Shown one piece after another: positions 1 to 10,011 of a stretch of DNA of 64,000 bases; positions within the stretch are counted from its first letter, which is position 1; every line of letters begins with the position of its first letter. The stretch comes from Candidatus Zixiibacteriota bacterium. Lineage in GTDB: Bacteria > Zixibacteria > MSB-5A5 > GN15 > JACZUZ01. The position numbers were made by a program, and so were the translations under genes. The stretch is taken from assembly GCA_024280835.1 (NCBI GenBank), contig JAJRPJ010000016.1, positions 1 to 64,000 of the forward strand. The letters run 5' to 3'. The notes under the pieces were generated by a model that had not been told where the DNA came from, searched no databases, and worked only from the letters and a program-made list of their open reading frames with translations.

Positions 1-1
1 C

Positions 2-1468
2 CCAGGACCTCACTTTAGTTTTGAGTCTCGTGATGACCAACTAGGTTATGTTTGCATGGAATATTTCATGGCGAACTTTGATGTTATTCAGCAATTGTTT
101 CTTGACGGAATTGTTGTTTGCGAGGCTGCGGGCAATGGCGCTGAAAATTTTGATGATCAGTCATTGTATGGGACACTTTTTGACACGACTTCACGCAATT
201 CCAACGCCATCATCTGCGGCGCAGGAGCTCCGCCTAGTGGAGCCTCTGGTCCAGATCGTACGCGTTTGAGTTTTTCTAATTATGGCGAGCGAGTCAATTT
301 GCAGGGCTATGGTCGCGGGGTCGCGACTATTGGCTATGGCGGCCTGTTTAATGGCGGTACTGAGGATAGCTGGTACACAGCGACATTTTCAGGAACGTCA
401 TCGGCCTCACCAATAGTCACTGGCTCGGTGGCGGCTTTGCAGGGAGCGCACAAGAGCGCATTTGGTTTTCCGATGAATTCGGACGAAATCCGCACACTTC
501 TTTGTGCAACTGGATCTCCGCAAACTGGCAACACAGGTCAGCATATCGGACCACGTCCAGATTTGCTGGCGGCATTCAATGAGATTTTAGGTGTAGCGTT
601 TACCGCAGATACCACTATTGGTTTGGCTCCACTTGATGTTCAGTTTACGGGTATATCCAACAAGACGGTTACTCAGTGGTCGTGGGGCTTCGGAGATGGT
701 GACAGTTCTCTGTCTCAGTCACCCGCTCACACTTACCCACTTGGCGGACTTTTTGATGTTTCCTTAGATATTGAATCTGTAGAAGGTTCTTTCTCTACTT
801 CACGGGCACAGTTTGTCGTTGCACTGGCAGATACACTAGTCGGACTTGATACAGTCGGCCAGGCTGGCGGAACGATTCGAGTTGATGTCTACGCTCGCAA
901 CATTCTTCCTGTGTTTCAGGCCAAAATTCCAGTTGAGTGGTCTGGGCCATTGAATCTGACATTGGACTCAGCGAGTGTGGCTGGACTACGGAGTTCAGGG
1001 CTCGTAGTTGATCAAACATCAGTTAATCCAATAAATAAGCAGGCAACTTATACATTGACTGCAGCGAATACGTCCCTGAGCTCATATTTGCAATCTGGCG
1101 TTGGGCCAATTTTCAGTCTTTATTTTGGTGTTCCGAGCGGAGCATCAACCTCCCCTAATACCATTTCTTTCAATGGTTTCTTCGCCCAGCAACCTACTTT
1201 TGTAACAGACCTCATTACATTTAATCCAACCATTGAGAATGCTACAGTTTCACTGTGTTTGACCGCTGGAGACGCTGATGGCTCTGGTACAGTCAATATC
1301 GCTGACGTGACGTTCTTGATAGCTATGACTTTTTCGGGCGGGGCTTCGCCAAATCCACTGACATTGGGTGACGCAAATTGCGATGGTAGCGTCAATATTT
1401 CTGATGTTACTTTCTTGATAAATATGATTTTTAACGGTGGTCCACTCCCCTGTGGCTGCGCGCTTTAA
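2..1468 (+). CDS. Secreted subtilisin-like (S8) protease, C-terminal part, with PKD, cohesin-like and dockerin modules (5' truncated)
   Basis: The frame is open from base 2, so the gene starts upstream and the signal peptide and the catalytic Asp and His lie outside the window. What remains is the end of an S8 catalytic domain: an oxyanion-hole AAGNG motif near nt 125-140 and the catalytic serine in GTSSASP near nt 391-411. A PKD-like domain follows (about nt 610-810, WSWGFGDG), then a cohesin-like beta-sandwich (about nt 830-1250). The end is two calcium-binding dockerin repeats, DADGSGTVNIADVTFLI and DANCDGSVNISDVTFLI (about nt 1264-1455). Known for the families: S8 serine endopeptidases and calcium-dependent cohesin-dockerin pairing. 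Inference: an exported, possibly surface-assembled protease. The cohesin assignment is the weakest part. Confidence 0.85.
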   Translation, partial: PGPHFSFESRDDQLGYVCMEYFMANFDVIQQLFLDGIVVCEAAGNGAENFDDQSLYGTLFDTTSRNSNAIICGAGAPPSGASGPDRTRLSFSNYGERVNLQGYGRGVATIGYGGLFNGGTEDSWYTATFSGTSSASPIVTGSVAALQGAHKSAFGFPMNSDEIRTLLCATGSPQTGNTGQHIGPRPDLLAAFNEILGVAFTADTTIGLAPLDVQFTGISNKTVTQWSWGFGDGDSSLSQSPAHTYPLGGLFDVSLDIESVEGSFSTSRAQFVVALADTLVGLDTVGQAGGTIRVDVYARNILPVFQAKIPVEWSGPLNLTLDSASVAGLRSSGLVVDQTSVNPINKQATYTLTAANTSLSSYLQSGVGPIFSLYFGVPSGASTSPNTISFNGFFAQQPTFVTDLITFNPTIENATVSLCLTAGDADGSGTVNIADVTFLIAMTFSGGASPNPLTLGDANCDGSVNISDVTFLINMIFNGGPLPCGCAL

Positions 1469-1924
1469 GGAATTAGTAAGAATCCGCCGGAGATTTTTGG
1501 AGGGAATTGTCCAAAACAACTCTTTCAAGTAGTTTTTTCTTGATTATGCCTCGCTTTTCGGCGTTTGGGCTTTGAATCTACCCGAATTGTTCGAGAGCGA
1601 CGAGAAATTGTGCGAATAGTCGACTATGGTCTGCAGTTTGCAATGCTGCCATAAAGGTGGTTGATCGAGAAAGAGCAGATATTGGGAATAAGACAGGGCT
1701 GCTGGACTTGCCAGTCGATTGCCTATCTTGTATTCTTGCCAATGGTTTGAGGCGTTTTGCCTCAGCTTGAATTGGAACGCTCAACAGATACAATTGAGAA
1801 GAGTATTTGTTGAGAAGCGCAAGTTAGCGCCATACGAACCACCATATGCACTATAGCGAATTGGACTCTTGTCCAACTCAAATCGAAGAAAAAAATAGTT
1901 CAGACATAGAGGGTATTTTAGAAG
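1469..1924. other. Intergenic region, nothing recognised
   Basis: This 456-base gap separates the subtilase stop from the first large paralogue. Open frames here on the minus strand are short and have no protein-like composition. I see no convincing terminator, RNA gene or repeat. The promoter of the downstream gene presumably lies here but cannot be pinned down. Confidence 0.5.
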
Positions 1925-4747
1925 ATGCTGTTTCCCAAGATGTTGTTTCAGAAGATATCGCCAGAGATGTTGAGAAAGAATTCGCGCAAGAAGCAAGTTT
2001 CATCTAACAAGCGCAGTCTTAGATTTCGCGAATTGTTCACCACTGCAATCACCTGCTTTGTGGGTCTTAGTGTATTTAGTAATCTTGCGCTGGCTCGCAC
2101 TTTGTATGAGCCAGGCACATTACACAACGACTACCTCTTCCGTGTGGCAGAGGAGCGTCCATTCATTACCTTGGCAGTTCACAGAATCGGTAAGATCGCC
2201 TTGACTGTTACCAATCAGGGAACATTCGGCAATGGCTTCATTGGCAATGCCACTGACCCACTGACTGGCGAGAGAGCGCCCTCATGTGAGTACCCAAAGA
2301 ATACAAACATCGAGTATCTCTTTGCGGCCTCTTTCTGGCTAGGTGGAATTATTGGTCGCGACACTCTGGTATCAACAGGCGCAGATGGTTGGGCTACTCC
2401 TGGTGCAGAGTTGAACCCAGCTAGCTTTGACCAACAGGCGCGTACTGGCGACACTTTGACAACTCGTACCATTAGTGATCCTGAGAGCGCTGAGTTCACC
2501 CTGGCTTTATCACAGCAAGATGTAATCATGGCTTACTTTGACACCTTGACAGTAGGTGTCGTTCAAGATCCTATCGATAGTCGCCCGCATATTCCGCTAG
2601 GTATTAAGATCAAACAATCTACATACGCTTGGAGTTACTCTTATGCAGAAGACTTTGTTCTCTTCGACTACAAGATTACCAACATTGGCGTGCGGACTCT
2701 GGAAAAATTCTACATGGGTCTTTATGTTGACGCTGACGTGGGTCACCCAAGTGGCACAACAGTCCACATTGATGACATTTGTGGTTTCAAGTTGGATGTT
2801 GACCAGTTGAATTTCAAGAACACGACTTGTGAGTTTACTGATACAATCCGCATTGCTTGGATTGCTGATAACGATGGAAATAATGCGTCAGTGCCTGTTG
2901 CCGCATCAGTGATTGAATATGACCCTGCTGTCGATCCGACAAGTGTCACAGGGATGCGTGTTGTCCGCACACCTTCCGATTCTTTGAAATTCTCGTTTAA
3001 CTGGTGGATTTCGAATGGCACCGCTGGACAGGATTTTGGTCCGCGTCTATCTGGTGACGATGATGACCCATTCCGTGATTTTGGCGGATTTTTGGGAACT
3101 CCAGAAGGTGATAAGAACAAGTACTACATAATGAGCCACGAAGAGTTTGATTATGACCAACTTTTCTCGGCTGTTGACCAAACTCCAAAATGGCTTCCAC
3201 CTGGTGACCCAGACTTTGCCGATGGATTTGATACACGTTATCTACTTTCTTTTGGTCCGTTTATCATTTTCCCTGGCGAGACTTTACCGCTTACTTTCGC
3301 CTATGTCGCTGGTGAGAATTTCCATACTAATCCCCAAAACATGAACAATTACTTCGATGCTCAAAGACCAGAGATATACGATTCCCTCTTGGATTTCACT
3401 GATTTTGGTATTAACGCCCAGTGGGCTGCATGGATTTATGACAATCCAGGCGTTGATTCAGATGGAGATGGTTTCTTTGGTAAGTTTCGAATTTGTATTG
3501 ATGATTCATCCGCGTTTTCGACAGTCGATGACACCTTCCGAACAATTGACACCACAGTTACTCCTCCAGACACAATTATAGACTCTCTTGTTCCTCGGAT
3601 AGTCTTTGATAATATTGACACTGTCTTTTATGAAGGCGACGGTGTACCAGATTTCCGTGGCGCTAGCCCTCCTCCAGCTCCAGTAGTTCGACTTGAAACA
3701 TCAGAAGGCAAGCTGATTGTACGTTGGAGTGGATTGCGCTCAGAGACGACACCTGATCCATTTAGTTCGATTGTCGATTTTGAAGGTTATCGTGTCTATG
3801 TGGGACTAGATAGTCGAGCCACCGATATGGTCTTGCAATCATCATATGATCGTAAGAACTTCACTAGATTCTTCTTCAATGATATTACTAGTCTCTGGCA
3901 GATAGCTGGTCCGCCACAAACTTTGGAGCAGGTTAGATTCCTCTATGCTAACAATAGTCAGGAGTATAATCCGCTGGACAACGACATAACTCACCCGCTT
4001 CGTATCGGTGATTCATCTTTCTACTTCATCAAGCAGGATTTCAACCGTTTTGATTTGACAGACACGACCGAGATTCATAAGCCGTTGAAGTACACAGGAG
4101 AGCCATTTCCGCATACATTTGATCTCGATTCTGCATTCACCACTGACACATTCGTTGTCAACAGCGGCACAGGTGACACGACATTTTATATCGGTGGTGA
4201 ATTGACTGATGACGGAAAGTATTTCAAGTACTTCGAGTATGAGTATACTTTGGATAATCTTCTGGCTTCACAGAGATATTTTGTGGGTGTGACCTCCTTT
4301 GATTTTGGAGCGCCGGAGTCAGGTTTGGCGGCTTTGGAGACGAATCCACTCTTCAATGCTGTTGCTGAGTTCCCTCTTCCTCAGACGGATGAGATTGTGG
4401 CCAAGGAACTCAAAGTTTCTGTGTATCCGAATCCATACCGTATCAATGGTCAGTATCGTTCTGATGGTTTTGAGGGTCGCGGTAATAATGACCAGCCCGA
4501 TGAACGTGTTCGTGCGGTTAATTTTATTAATCTGCCACCAGTTTGCACTATTAGCATTTTCACGCTAGACGGTGATTTGATTCGCCAGATTGTTCATGAT
4601 ACAGCTCCAAACTCTCCAGGTAGCATGCACGACAGCTGGGACATTGTTACACGCAACATTGCCACAGCTGTTAGTGGGATTTACTACTGGACAGTTGAAG
4701 AGCCAGATGGAAAAGTCCAAATGGGCAAACTGGTCTTGATTATGTAA
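1925..4747 (+). CDS. Large secreted protein with calcium-loop, FN3-like and C-terminal sorting-like module (tandem paralogue 1)
   Basis: About 940 residues, function unknown. The N-terminus has a long basic stretch and a hydrophobic segment (about residues 40-57) ending ALA, as in a signal peptide. ATG codons at 1940 and 1967 are in frame and could be the true start. Mid-protein there is a calcium-loop-like DSDGDGFFGK (about residue 512), then a proline-rich linker and an FN3-like segment with VDFEGYRVY. The C-terminus (about residues 830-940) has VYPNPYR, LDGDLIR, SGIYYW and GKLVLI, resembling the FlgD/T9SS-type C-terminal domains of FCB bacteria. It aligns along its whole length with the next gene, so the pair is a tandem duplication. 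Role inferred: extracellular or surface protein. Confidence 0.8.
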   Translation: MLFPKMLFQKISPEMLRKNSRKKQVSSNKRSLRFRELFTTAITCFVGLSVFSNLALARTLYEPGTLHNDYLFRVAEERPFITLAVHRIGKIALTVTNQGTFGNGFIGNATDPLTGERAPSCEYPKNTNIEYLFAASFWLGGIIGRDTLVSTGADGWATPGAELNPASFDQQARTGDTLTTRTISDPESAEFTLALSQQDVIMAYFDTLTVGVVQDPIDSRPHIPLGIKIKQSTYAWSYSYAEDFVLFDYKITNIGVRTLEKFYMGLYVDADVGHPSGTTVHIDDICGFKLDVDQLNFKNTTCEFTDTIRIAWIADNDGNNASVPVAASVIEYDPAVDPTSVTGMRVVRTPSDSLKFSFNWWISNGTAGQDFGPRLSGDDDDPFRDFGGFLGTPEGDKNKYYIMSHEEFDYDQLFSAVDQTPKWLPPGDPDFADGFDTRYLLSFGPFIIFPGETLPLTFAYVAGENFHTNPQNMNNYFDAQRPEIYDSLLDFTDFGINAQWAAWIYDNPGVDSDGDGFFGKFRICIDDSSAFSTVDDTFRTIDTTVTPPDTIIDSLVPRIVFDNIDTVFYEGDGVPDFRGASPPPAPVVRLETSEGKLIVRWSGLRSETTPDPFSSIVDFEGYRVYVGLDSRATDMVLQSSYDRKNFTRFFFNDITSLWQIAGPPQTLEQVRFLYANNSQEYNPLDNDITHPLRIGDSSFYFIKQDFNRFDLTDTTEIHKPLKYTGEPFPHTFDLDSAFTTDTFVVNSGTGDTTFYIGGELTDDGKYFKYFEYEYTLDNLLASQRYFVGVTSFDFGAPESGLAALETNPLFNAVAEFPLPQTDEIVAKELKVSVYPNPYRINGQYRSDGFEGRGNNDQPDERVRAVNFINLPPVCTISIFTLDGDLIRQIVHDTAPNSPGSMHDSWDIVTRNIATAVSGIYYWTVEEPDGKVQMGKLVLIM

Positions 4748-4764
4748 TCGGACTATCACTGTAC

Positions 4765-4806
4765 AAAGCCCCCGTAAGTTATCCTTTTGTCGGGGGCTTT
4801 TTTTTG
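4765..4806 (+). terminator. Rho-independent terminator
   Basis: A perfect 10-bp stem, AAAGCCCCCG (4765-4774) with CGGGGGCTTT (4791-4800), has a 16-nt loop and runs into a T tract through 4805. It lies 18 bases after the stop of paralogue 1, so the two paralogues are probably separate transcripts. Confidence 0.93.
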
Positions 4807-4902
4807 GGAAATATCGACGTTGAGAGTATCAACTTGGTGTTGATGGAATTTAGTTTTTGTCATGAAGCACAATACGGATCCACTACTTATGAGTGTAAAC
4901 TG

Positions 4903-7647
4903 ATGAATGAGACACTACACAGCCTTCAAGGCGAGTTCCAATCAGATTCTATAAAACCAAGACATTTTGCTGGGATGATTACTCTTAAGTCAATACTAAT
5001 GGCTCTAGCGTTAGGCGCTCTTCTTCCTCTGAGTTCGCATTCCGATACAAAGCCATATGCAGAGCGGAGAATTAAACCAGCGAGCTATAAGCCCGCTCCA
5101 GGTGAGATTTGGAACAGGATGTCGATTGGGTATCGTTCGGCGGGTAATGATGTTCCCAATACGGAAGTTGCGACGCATAATATCGGTCAGATTCAAGTTG
5201 GACATACTAACCTTGGTCAATTTGGAACTGGGTTTGTTGGCAACATTGTTGATCCAATTACTGGTGAACAGCTTCCTTCAGCTATTTTTCCTGCTAACAG
5301 CGACCTTAATCATCTTTACCTTGGCGCACTCTGGATTGGCGCGGTTGTTGGTAGGGATACACTAGTTTCCATTGGAGCTGATGATGGTTTTGTTGTGCAT
5401 GAGTTTTGGCCAGGGGCGCATGATGGAATCGAGCGGCGTTCAATCATCCCTGGCGATATTTTTGAGTCTCCTCAAGCAATTTCAGAGCAAGATATAATTG
5501 CCACTTACTACGACACTCTAGATGCGACTAGCCAGACAGCTCAAGACCCAATTGACAATCGACCTCACATTCCGCTACAGTTGAAAATTGAAGAACGGAC
5601 ATTGCAGTGGAGCTATGACTATGCTGGTGATTTCATTCTTTTTGATTATAGCATTGTGAATATTGGTCGACGGCGTCTCGACAAAGTCTATATGGGTATT
5701 TATGTCGATGGGGATATACATCATACATCCAAGCAAGGCATTGCGGCCTTTGGCGATGATATTTGTGGTTTCCGTGAGACTCAGCCCGCTGAGTGTAATT
5801 TCGTTGATACTGTCAACATGGCCTATATCATGGATAATGACGGTGACCCAGTTGACAACGAGTGGGACAATACTACTTCGATTCGCAGTGTCGCTGGTGT
5901 GCGCCTGATTCGTACGCCGTCTGATTCATTGGAATATTCTTTTAATTGGTGGAGCGCAGCTCCTGGGCCAGATTTTGGGCCACGTCGTACGGGTACAGAC
6001 GAAAAGCCTTTGCGCGATATGAATGGTTTTCTTGGCGCTCCGCATGGGGACAGAAATAAGTATTTCATGCTCAGCAACGGTGAGTTTGATTATGACCAAT
6101 TGTTCACTGCGGTTAGCCATGTAGATGAGGGCTGGCTTCCTCCGCCACAATCCGCTGCAATTTTGGCGCAGGGTGGTGATCCGAAGTTTTTGCTTTCGTT
6201 TGGGCCTTTTCAGGTATTCCCTGGTGAGACTTTGCCGATTACTTTTGCCTATATAGCTGGTCGTGATTTTCATGGCGGTCCAACAGATTTCACCAATTTG
6301 CTCACAACCAATCCATTTCAGCCAGAGTTTTTTGCTAACTCGCTCGATTTTTCAGATATGAGTTTGAATTCGAATTGGGCGGGTTGGATTTATGACAATC
6401 CTGGTATTGATACAGACGGTGATGGTTATTTCGGTAAGTCTCGTATTTGTGTATTCGAAGACACGACTGCTATAGAAACTACTCTCGTGATTGATAGCAC
6501 AGTCTCTCCTTACGACACAAGTACAGCTATTGACACTGTCCAAGTCGCTTTGCTGGCTGACACTACTTTCTACACTGGTGACGGTGTGCCTGATTTTCGT
6601 GGGGCTGCGCCCCCGCCTGCTCCGCCACTTCGTGTCACTCCAGAATTCGGGAGACTATTAGTTCGCTGGAATGGTTTTGCATCGGAGAACACACCTGATC
6701 CGTTCAGCTCCGATATAGATTTTGAAGGTTATCGGGTTTACACTTCACGGACAAAAGTTACTTCGCAATTTGTCTTGATTACTTCGTATGACATCGAGGA
6801 CTATAATCGTTTTGAGCTGAATGAAATCATTGGCGATTTTGAATTGACGACTAGCCCTTTTTCGATTGAAGAGTTGAAGGCTTTGTATGGTCAGACATTT
6901 GAGCCGTTGAATTATGGAATTGACAATCCGTTCTTGTATACCGATCTAGGAACTGGTAACAATTCGACTTTCTACTTTGCACCGCAGGATTGGGACCAAG
7001 ATGAACTTCTTAGCGCCAACGATTTCCCTCGGCCAGGTTTTATCCGCAAGATCTACGACGTTCCGCGCCCCAGTTCTAATCCAGAGGATTGGACAGAGAA
7101 TGACACCACTGACGCGGGCTTACCCAAGTTCTATGCATATGAAATTATTCTCGATAATCTTCAGCCATCTGTGCCTTTGTATGTTTCGGTAACAGCTTTC
7201 GATTTTGGCTCACCAGAATCGGGGCTTTCTAGCTTAGAATCAAATCCGTTAGTGAATGTTATCCAAGAGTTTCCGCTGTTGACTACAGAGGAGGCTCAAA
7301 GGCAAGGGTTGGAAGTAGTGGTCTATCCAAATCCATATCGTGTGGATGGGAATTATCGTGCATCTGGATATGAGGGCCTTGAGGATAGTGATCGGCCCAA
7401 TGAGCGGACACATGCGATTAATTTCATTAACCTCCCCCCTGTTTGTGACATTCATATTTATTCGCTTGATGGTGACTTGATTCGCACAGTTGAACATCGA
7501 TTCCCAGAAGGTGGGCCACGTTCAATGCATGACAAGTGGGACTTGATTACGCGAAATATTCAGGTAGCGGTCAGTGGCATATATTACTATGTGATTGAGA
7601 CACCTGATGGTGAAACCCAAATGGGTAAGTTAGTTCTTATCTTCTAG
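4903..7647 (+). CDS. Large secreted protein with calcium-loop, FN3-like and C-terminal sorting-like module (tandem paralogue 2)
   Basis: About 914 residues, the second copy of the duplicated secreted family. Shared landmarks are FGTGFVGN near the N-terminus, the paired FDYDQLF and FPGETLP motifs, a calcium-loop-like DTDGDGYFGK, the FN3-like VDFEGYRVY equivalent IDFEGYRVY, and a C-terminus with VYPNPYR, LDGDLIR, SGIYYY and GKLVLIF. The frame is open back into the terminator, so the extreme upstream TTG (4804) is not credible. ATG 4903 is chosen; ATG 4975, which begins directly at a signal-peptide-like MITLKSILMALALGALL, is an equally good candidate. No clear Shine-Dalgarno sequence supports either. 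Its TAG stop overlaps the stop of the convergent gene. Function unknown. Confidence 0.78.
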   Translation: MNETLHSLQGEFQSDSIKPRHFAGMITLKSILMALALGALLPLSSHSDTKPYAERRIKPASYKPAPGEIWNRMSIGYRSAGNDVPNTEVATHNIGQIQVGHTNLGQFGTGFVGNIVDPITGEQLPSAIFPANSDLNHLYLGALWIGAVVGRDTLVSIGADDGFVVHEFWPGAHDGIERRSIIPGDIFESPQAISEQDIIATYYDTLDATSQTAQDPIDNRPHIPLQLKIEERTLQWSYDYAGDFILFDYSIVNIGRRRLDKVYMGIYVDGDIHHTSKQGIAAFGDDICGFRETQPAECNFVDTVNMAYIMDNDGDPVDNEWDNTTSIRSVAGVRLIRTPSDSLEYSFNWWSAAPGPDFGPRRTGTDEKPLRDMNGFLGAPHGDRNKYFMLSNGEFDYDQLFTAVSHVDEGWLPPPQSAAILAQGGDPKFLLSFGPFQVFPGETLPITFAYIAGRDFHGGPTDFTNLLTTNPFQPEFFANSLDFSDMSLNSNWAGWIYDNPGIDTDGDGYFGKSRICVFEDTTAIETTLVIDSTVSPYDTSTAIDTVQVALLADTTFYTGDGVPDFRGAAPPPAPPLRVTPEFGRLLVRWNGFASENTPDPFSSDIDFEGYRVYTSRTKVTSQFVLITSYDIEDYNRFELNEIIGDFELTTSPFSIEELKALYGQTFEPLNYGIDNPFLYTDLGTGNNSTFYFAPQDWDQDELLSANDFPRPGFIRKIYDVPRPSSNPEDWTENDTTDAGLPKFYAYEIILDNLQPSVPLYVSVTAFDFGSPESGLSSLESNPLVNVIQEFPLLTTEEAQRQGLEVVVYPNPYRVDGNYRASGYEGLEDSDRPNERTHAINFINLPPVCDIHIYSLDGDLIRTVEHRFPEGGPRSMHDKWDLITRNIQVAVSGIYYYVIETPDGETQMGKLVLIF

Positions 7648-8801
7648 TGCTTCTCTAGCAGTTTTATTACTGCGTTCGCGCCACGTTCGAATCCATTGAT
7701 GTCCAACAGAAATGCGCCAGCTTCTCTGCTGTTCATTGCCTCAAGCTCTCCAGATGATTGTAACTCCTTAATCTTCTCTCCGAAACTATTTGCCGCATTG
7801 GCGCTGGTTAGAGTTTTGGCGTGCGCGTATTTTATAGCGAGATCTCGATTGAGGGGCGCGAAGCTTCCGTAACATGGCAAGAGCATGAAAAAGGGTAGTC
7901 CGAGTCCGAGGGCCCAATTTGTGCGTTCGTGAGGTGGGGCGAGGAAGTAGTCTAGTTCTGTAAAGACCGAGGACAATTTGGCTTCGTCGTCTGGGATTGA
8001 AGTATAAGTTTGAAGTGTGAGACCCACTTCTTCTAATCCGGCCTCTCTGAACATTCGCTCGAGTCGTCCACCGCAGGCGGCGAAGACTATCACTTTTTGG
8101 TTTTGCTTAAGGGCGCTTCTGGCGGCTTCTACTAGCAAGGTGCAATGCTCTATTGGTTCGGCTCCCGAAGTGAAGAAGGCGCCTGTTATTGGCGCCTGAT
8201 TCTCTATGCGCTCTCGGCGTAGTTCATGAGCTCGGCTTGCCAAACCTACCAGAGACTTTTCAATACACAGGCCTGTCACTATTATTTTTTCATTGGGCGT
8301 TCCTGCGGCAAAGAAAATCTCTTTGACAGTTTCGGTGGGCGTAATGATTAAATCGGCGCCTGTGATTAGCGACTCATTTGGCGCGACCATTTCTCCATGC
8401 ATATAGATTAGTGGCGACCTGTCTTTTGTTCGCGAAAGCAGTTTAACTAATAAAGGATGATCCACTACAAGTGGTCGGTTGCGGTGTCTCCACCAGCGTC
8501 TTAGGCCAGCGCCAAATACTCTAAGGGCGACGCTATCATCAGTGGCGCTAGTGTCTGAGCGTAGTCGATTATATAGTGAGCCGAACCAATCGGACTTGCT
8601 GCCTCTGCGATAGAGTGAATTGATTAAGCGCCAGCCTGGCCTGGCCAACGCTCCAGATATATCTGGGGCGCAAAATAGCGTTGTTTCGGTTTCGGGATAT
8701 GAATGATTGACAGCGTGGTGTAGCCCTTCAAGATAGAAGCGATGCCCCCGGCCGACACCTGTTGTCAGGAAGTCAATTCTTGAAGAATTCTGGATTGTCA
8801 T
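7644..8801 (-). CDS. Glycosyltransferase-like protein (GT-B fold, probable)
   Basis: 385 residues. The N-terminal FLTTGVGRGH resembles the glycine-rich donor-fold entry of MurG/MGDG-synthase-like GT-B enzymes. A central IYMHGEMV..ADLIITPTE segment and a C-terminal LAPPHERTNWALGLGLP segment are where GT-B proteins bind the nucleotide sugar. No signal peptide or membrane segment is visible, so it is probably cytoplasmic or membrane-peripheral. It is convergent with the large paralogue and transcribed away from the glycan cluster at 10012-14316. Assignment to the glycosyltransferase superfamily is moderate; donor and acceptor are unknown. Confidence 0.6.
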   Translation of the reverse strand: MTIQNSSRIDFLTTGVGRGHRFYLEGLHHAVNHSYPETETTLFCAPDISGALARPGWRLINSLYRRGSKSDWFGSLYNRLRSDTSATDDSVALRVFGAGLRRWWRHRNRPLVVDHPLLVKLLSRTKDRSPLIYMHGEMVAPNESLITGADLIITPTETVKEIFFAAGTPNEKIIVTGLCIEKSLVGLASRAHELRRERIENQAPITGAFFTSGAEPIEHCTLLVEAARSALKQNQKVIVFAACGGRLERMFREAGLEEVGLTLQTYTSIPDDEAKLSSVFTELDYFLAPPHERTNWALGLGLPFFMLLPCYGSFAPLNRDLAIKYAHAKTLTSANAANSFGEKIKELQSSGELEAMNSREAGAFLLDINGFERGANAVIKLLEKH

Positions 8802-9086
8802 AGTCTGGGTTGCTGTTTGAGATTTACTATTTCATAGATGTTCCATAGTTAGGCCATTTACTGGTCTAGGCTAATATATACGATTTGAGTAGCTGTGGGT
8901 CTTGATTATTCCTTGCAAAATACCGCGTATATCCGATAACTTGCCCCTTGACTCAAATAGCGTCCTGTGCAGGAACTTAGAGTCTCAAAAACTGGTTCAA
9001 TGGCTTGGATGCGAAGTTCTGCTTGGCAGAACGTTTTGTGAGCTTATGAATGTCTATGAACAACAGAATTGTGAGGAATGGAAATT

Positions 9087-9989
9087 ATGAATACCAAGAG
9101 ATTATTATTCCCTGAAGTAGGTAGGTTTTCAGGGCTTATTAGTGATTCACGGAATTGGTTGCAGTTAGTCTTGCTAGCTGTTTTTATCACGCCATTTATG
9201 GCTGGATGTTCGACTGCGAAAGATGCTTCTGAGTCAGGGGCTTTGACGCAGACTGCCTTTGATCCAACATACGGGGCCTACGCTGAATTGTTGGCTGGGA
9301 TAGTGCATGGCGATCGGGTTGACTATGTGACACTGACAGCCCAAAAAGAAGCGCTTGGGAAGGTTGTGGCGAGCTTTGGCTCACTGACTCAGGATTCGCT
9401 CTTGGCTCTACCTGTCAATGACCAGATTGCTTTTTATATCAATGCTTACAATGCTATCACCCTCTACTCGATTGTTGAGCGTTACCCGAAGCTTAAGTCA
9501 ATCAAGGCTATCTCTGGAGTCTGGGATAAAAGAGAATGGGATGTGGCTGGTGAGAAATTGACACTCAACGATATCGAGAATGAGAAGTTGCGTCCGAATT
9601 ATGATGAGCCGCGAATTCACTTTGGGATTAACTGCGCTTCGATTGGTTGTCCGCCTTTGAATCCTACGCCGTTCTTGGGAGCGACTCTTGATGAGCAACT
9701 TGCAGTACGCGCTCGAGCATTCTTCAATGATCCAGAGAGATTTTCGTATGATAGCCAGAAAGGCAAATTGCATGTTACGAGAATTTTCAAATGGTTCGGT
9801 GATGACTTCTTGAGTAATGAGAATCCACGACCCAAGAATAGCTCTTTCTCTAAGAAGGATGCGGCGATTGTAGCTTTCATTGCGGCGCAAATGCCAGAGA
9901 ATATTGCTTTGGATATTCTCTCAGGAGCCAAGTCAATTGATCATATGGATTATGATTGGAAGATTAACGACATTCTTCGCGACAAATAA
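9087..9989 (+). CDS. DUF547 domain lipoprotein
   Basis: About 300 residues. An N-terminal hydrophobic segment ends in a lipobox-like FMAGC, so the mature protein is probably lipid-anchored and exported. The rest matches DUF547: YVTLTAQKEAL, an INAYNAITLY motif, IHFGINCASIGCPPL with two cysteines, and an IFKWFGDDF motif. The start at ATG 9087 is preferred because GAGGA (9073-9077) sits 9 nt upstream; the in-frame ATG at 9078 would touch that site. DUF547 has no firmly established activity. It is the first of a + strand run with the glycosyltransferases that follow and may belong to the same process. Confidence 0.85.
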   Translation: MNTKRLLFPEVGRFSGLISDSRNWLQLVLLAVFITPFMAGCSTAKDASESGALTQTAFDPTYGAYAELLAGIVHGDRVDYVTLTAQKEALGKVVASFGSLTQDSLLALPVNDQIAFYINAYNAITLYSIVERYPKLKSIKAISGVWDKREWDVAGEKLTLNDIENEKLRPNYDEPRIHFGINCASIGCPPLNPTPFLGATLDEQLAVRARAFFNDPERFSYDSQKGKLHVTRIFKWFGDDFLSNENPRPKNSSFSKKDAAIVAFIAAQMPENIALDILSGAKSIDHMDYDWKINDILRDK

Positions 9990-10011
9990 TCGTAGTTGAT
10001 TGTGGCTTCTT

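Noticed and set aside
8902-9090. Small ORF upstream of the DUF547 gene
   Set aside because: It overlaps the ribosome site and start of the DUF547 gene and has no family resemblance.
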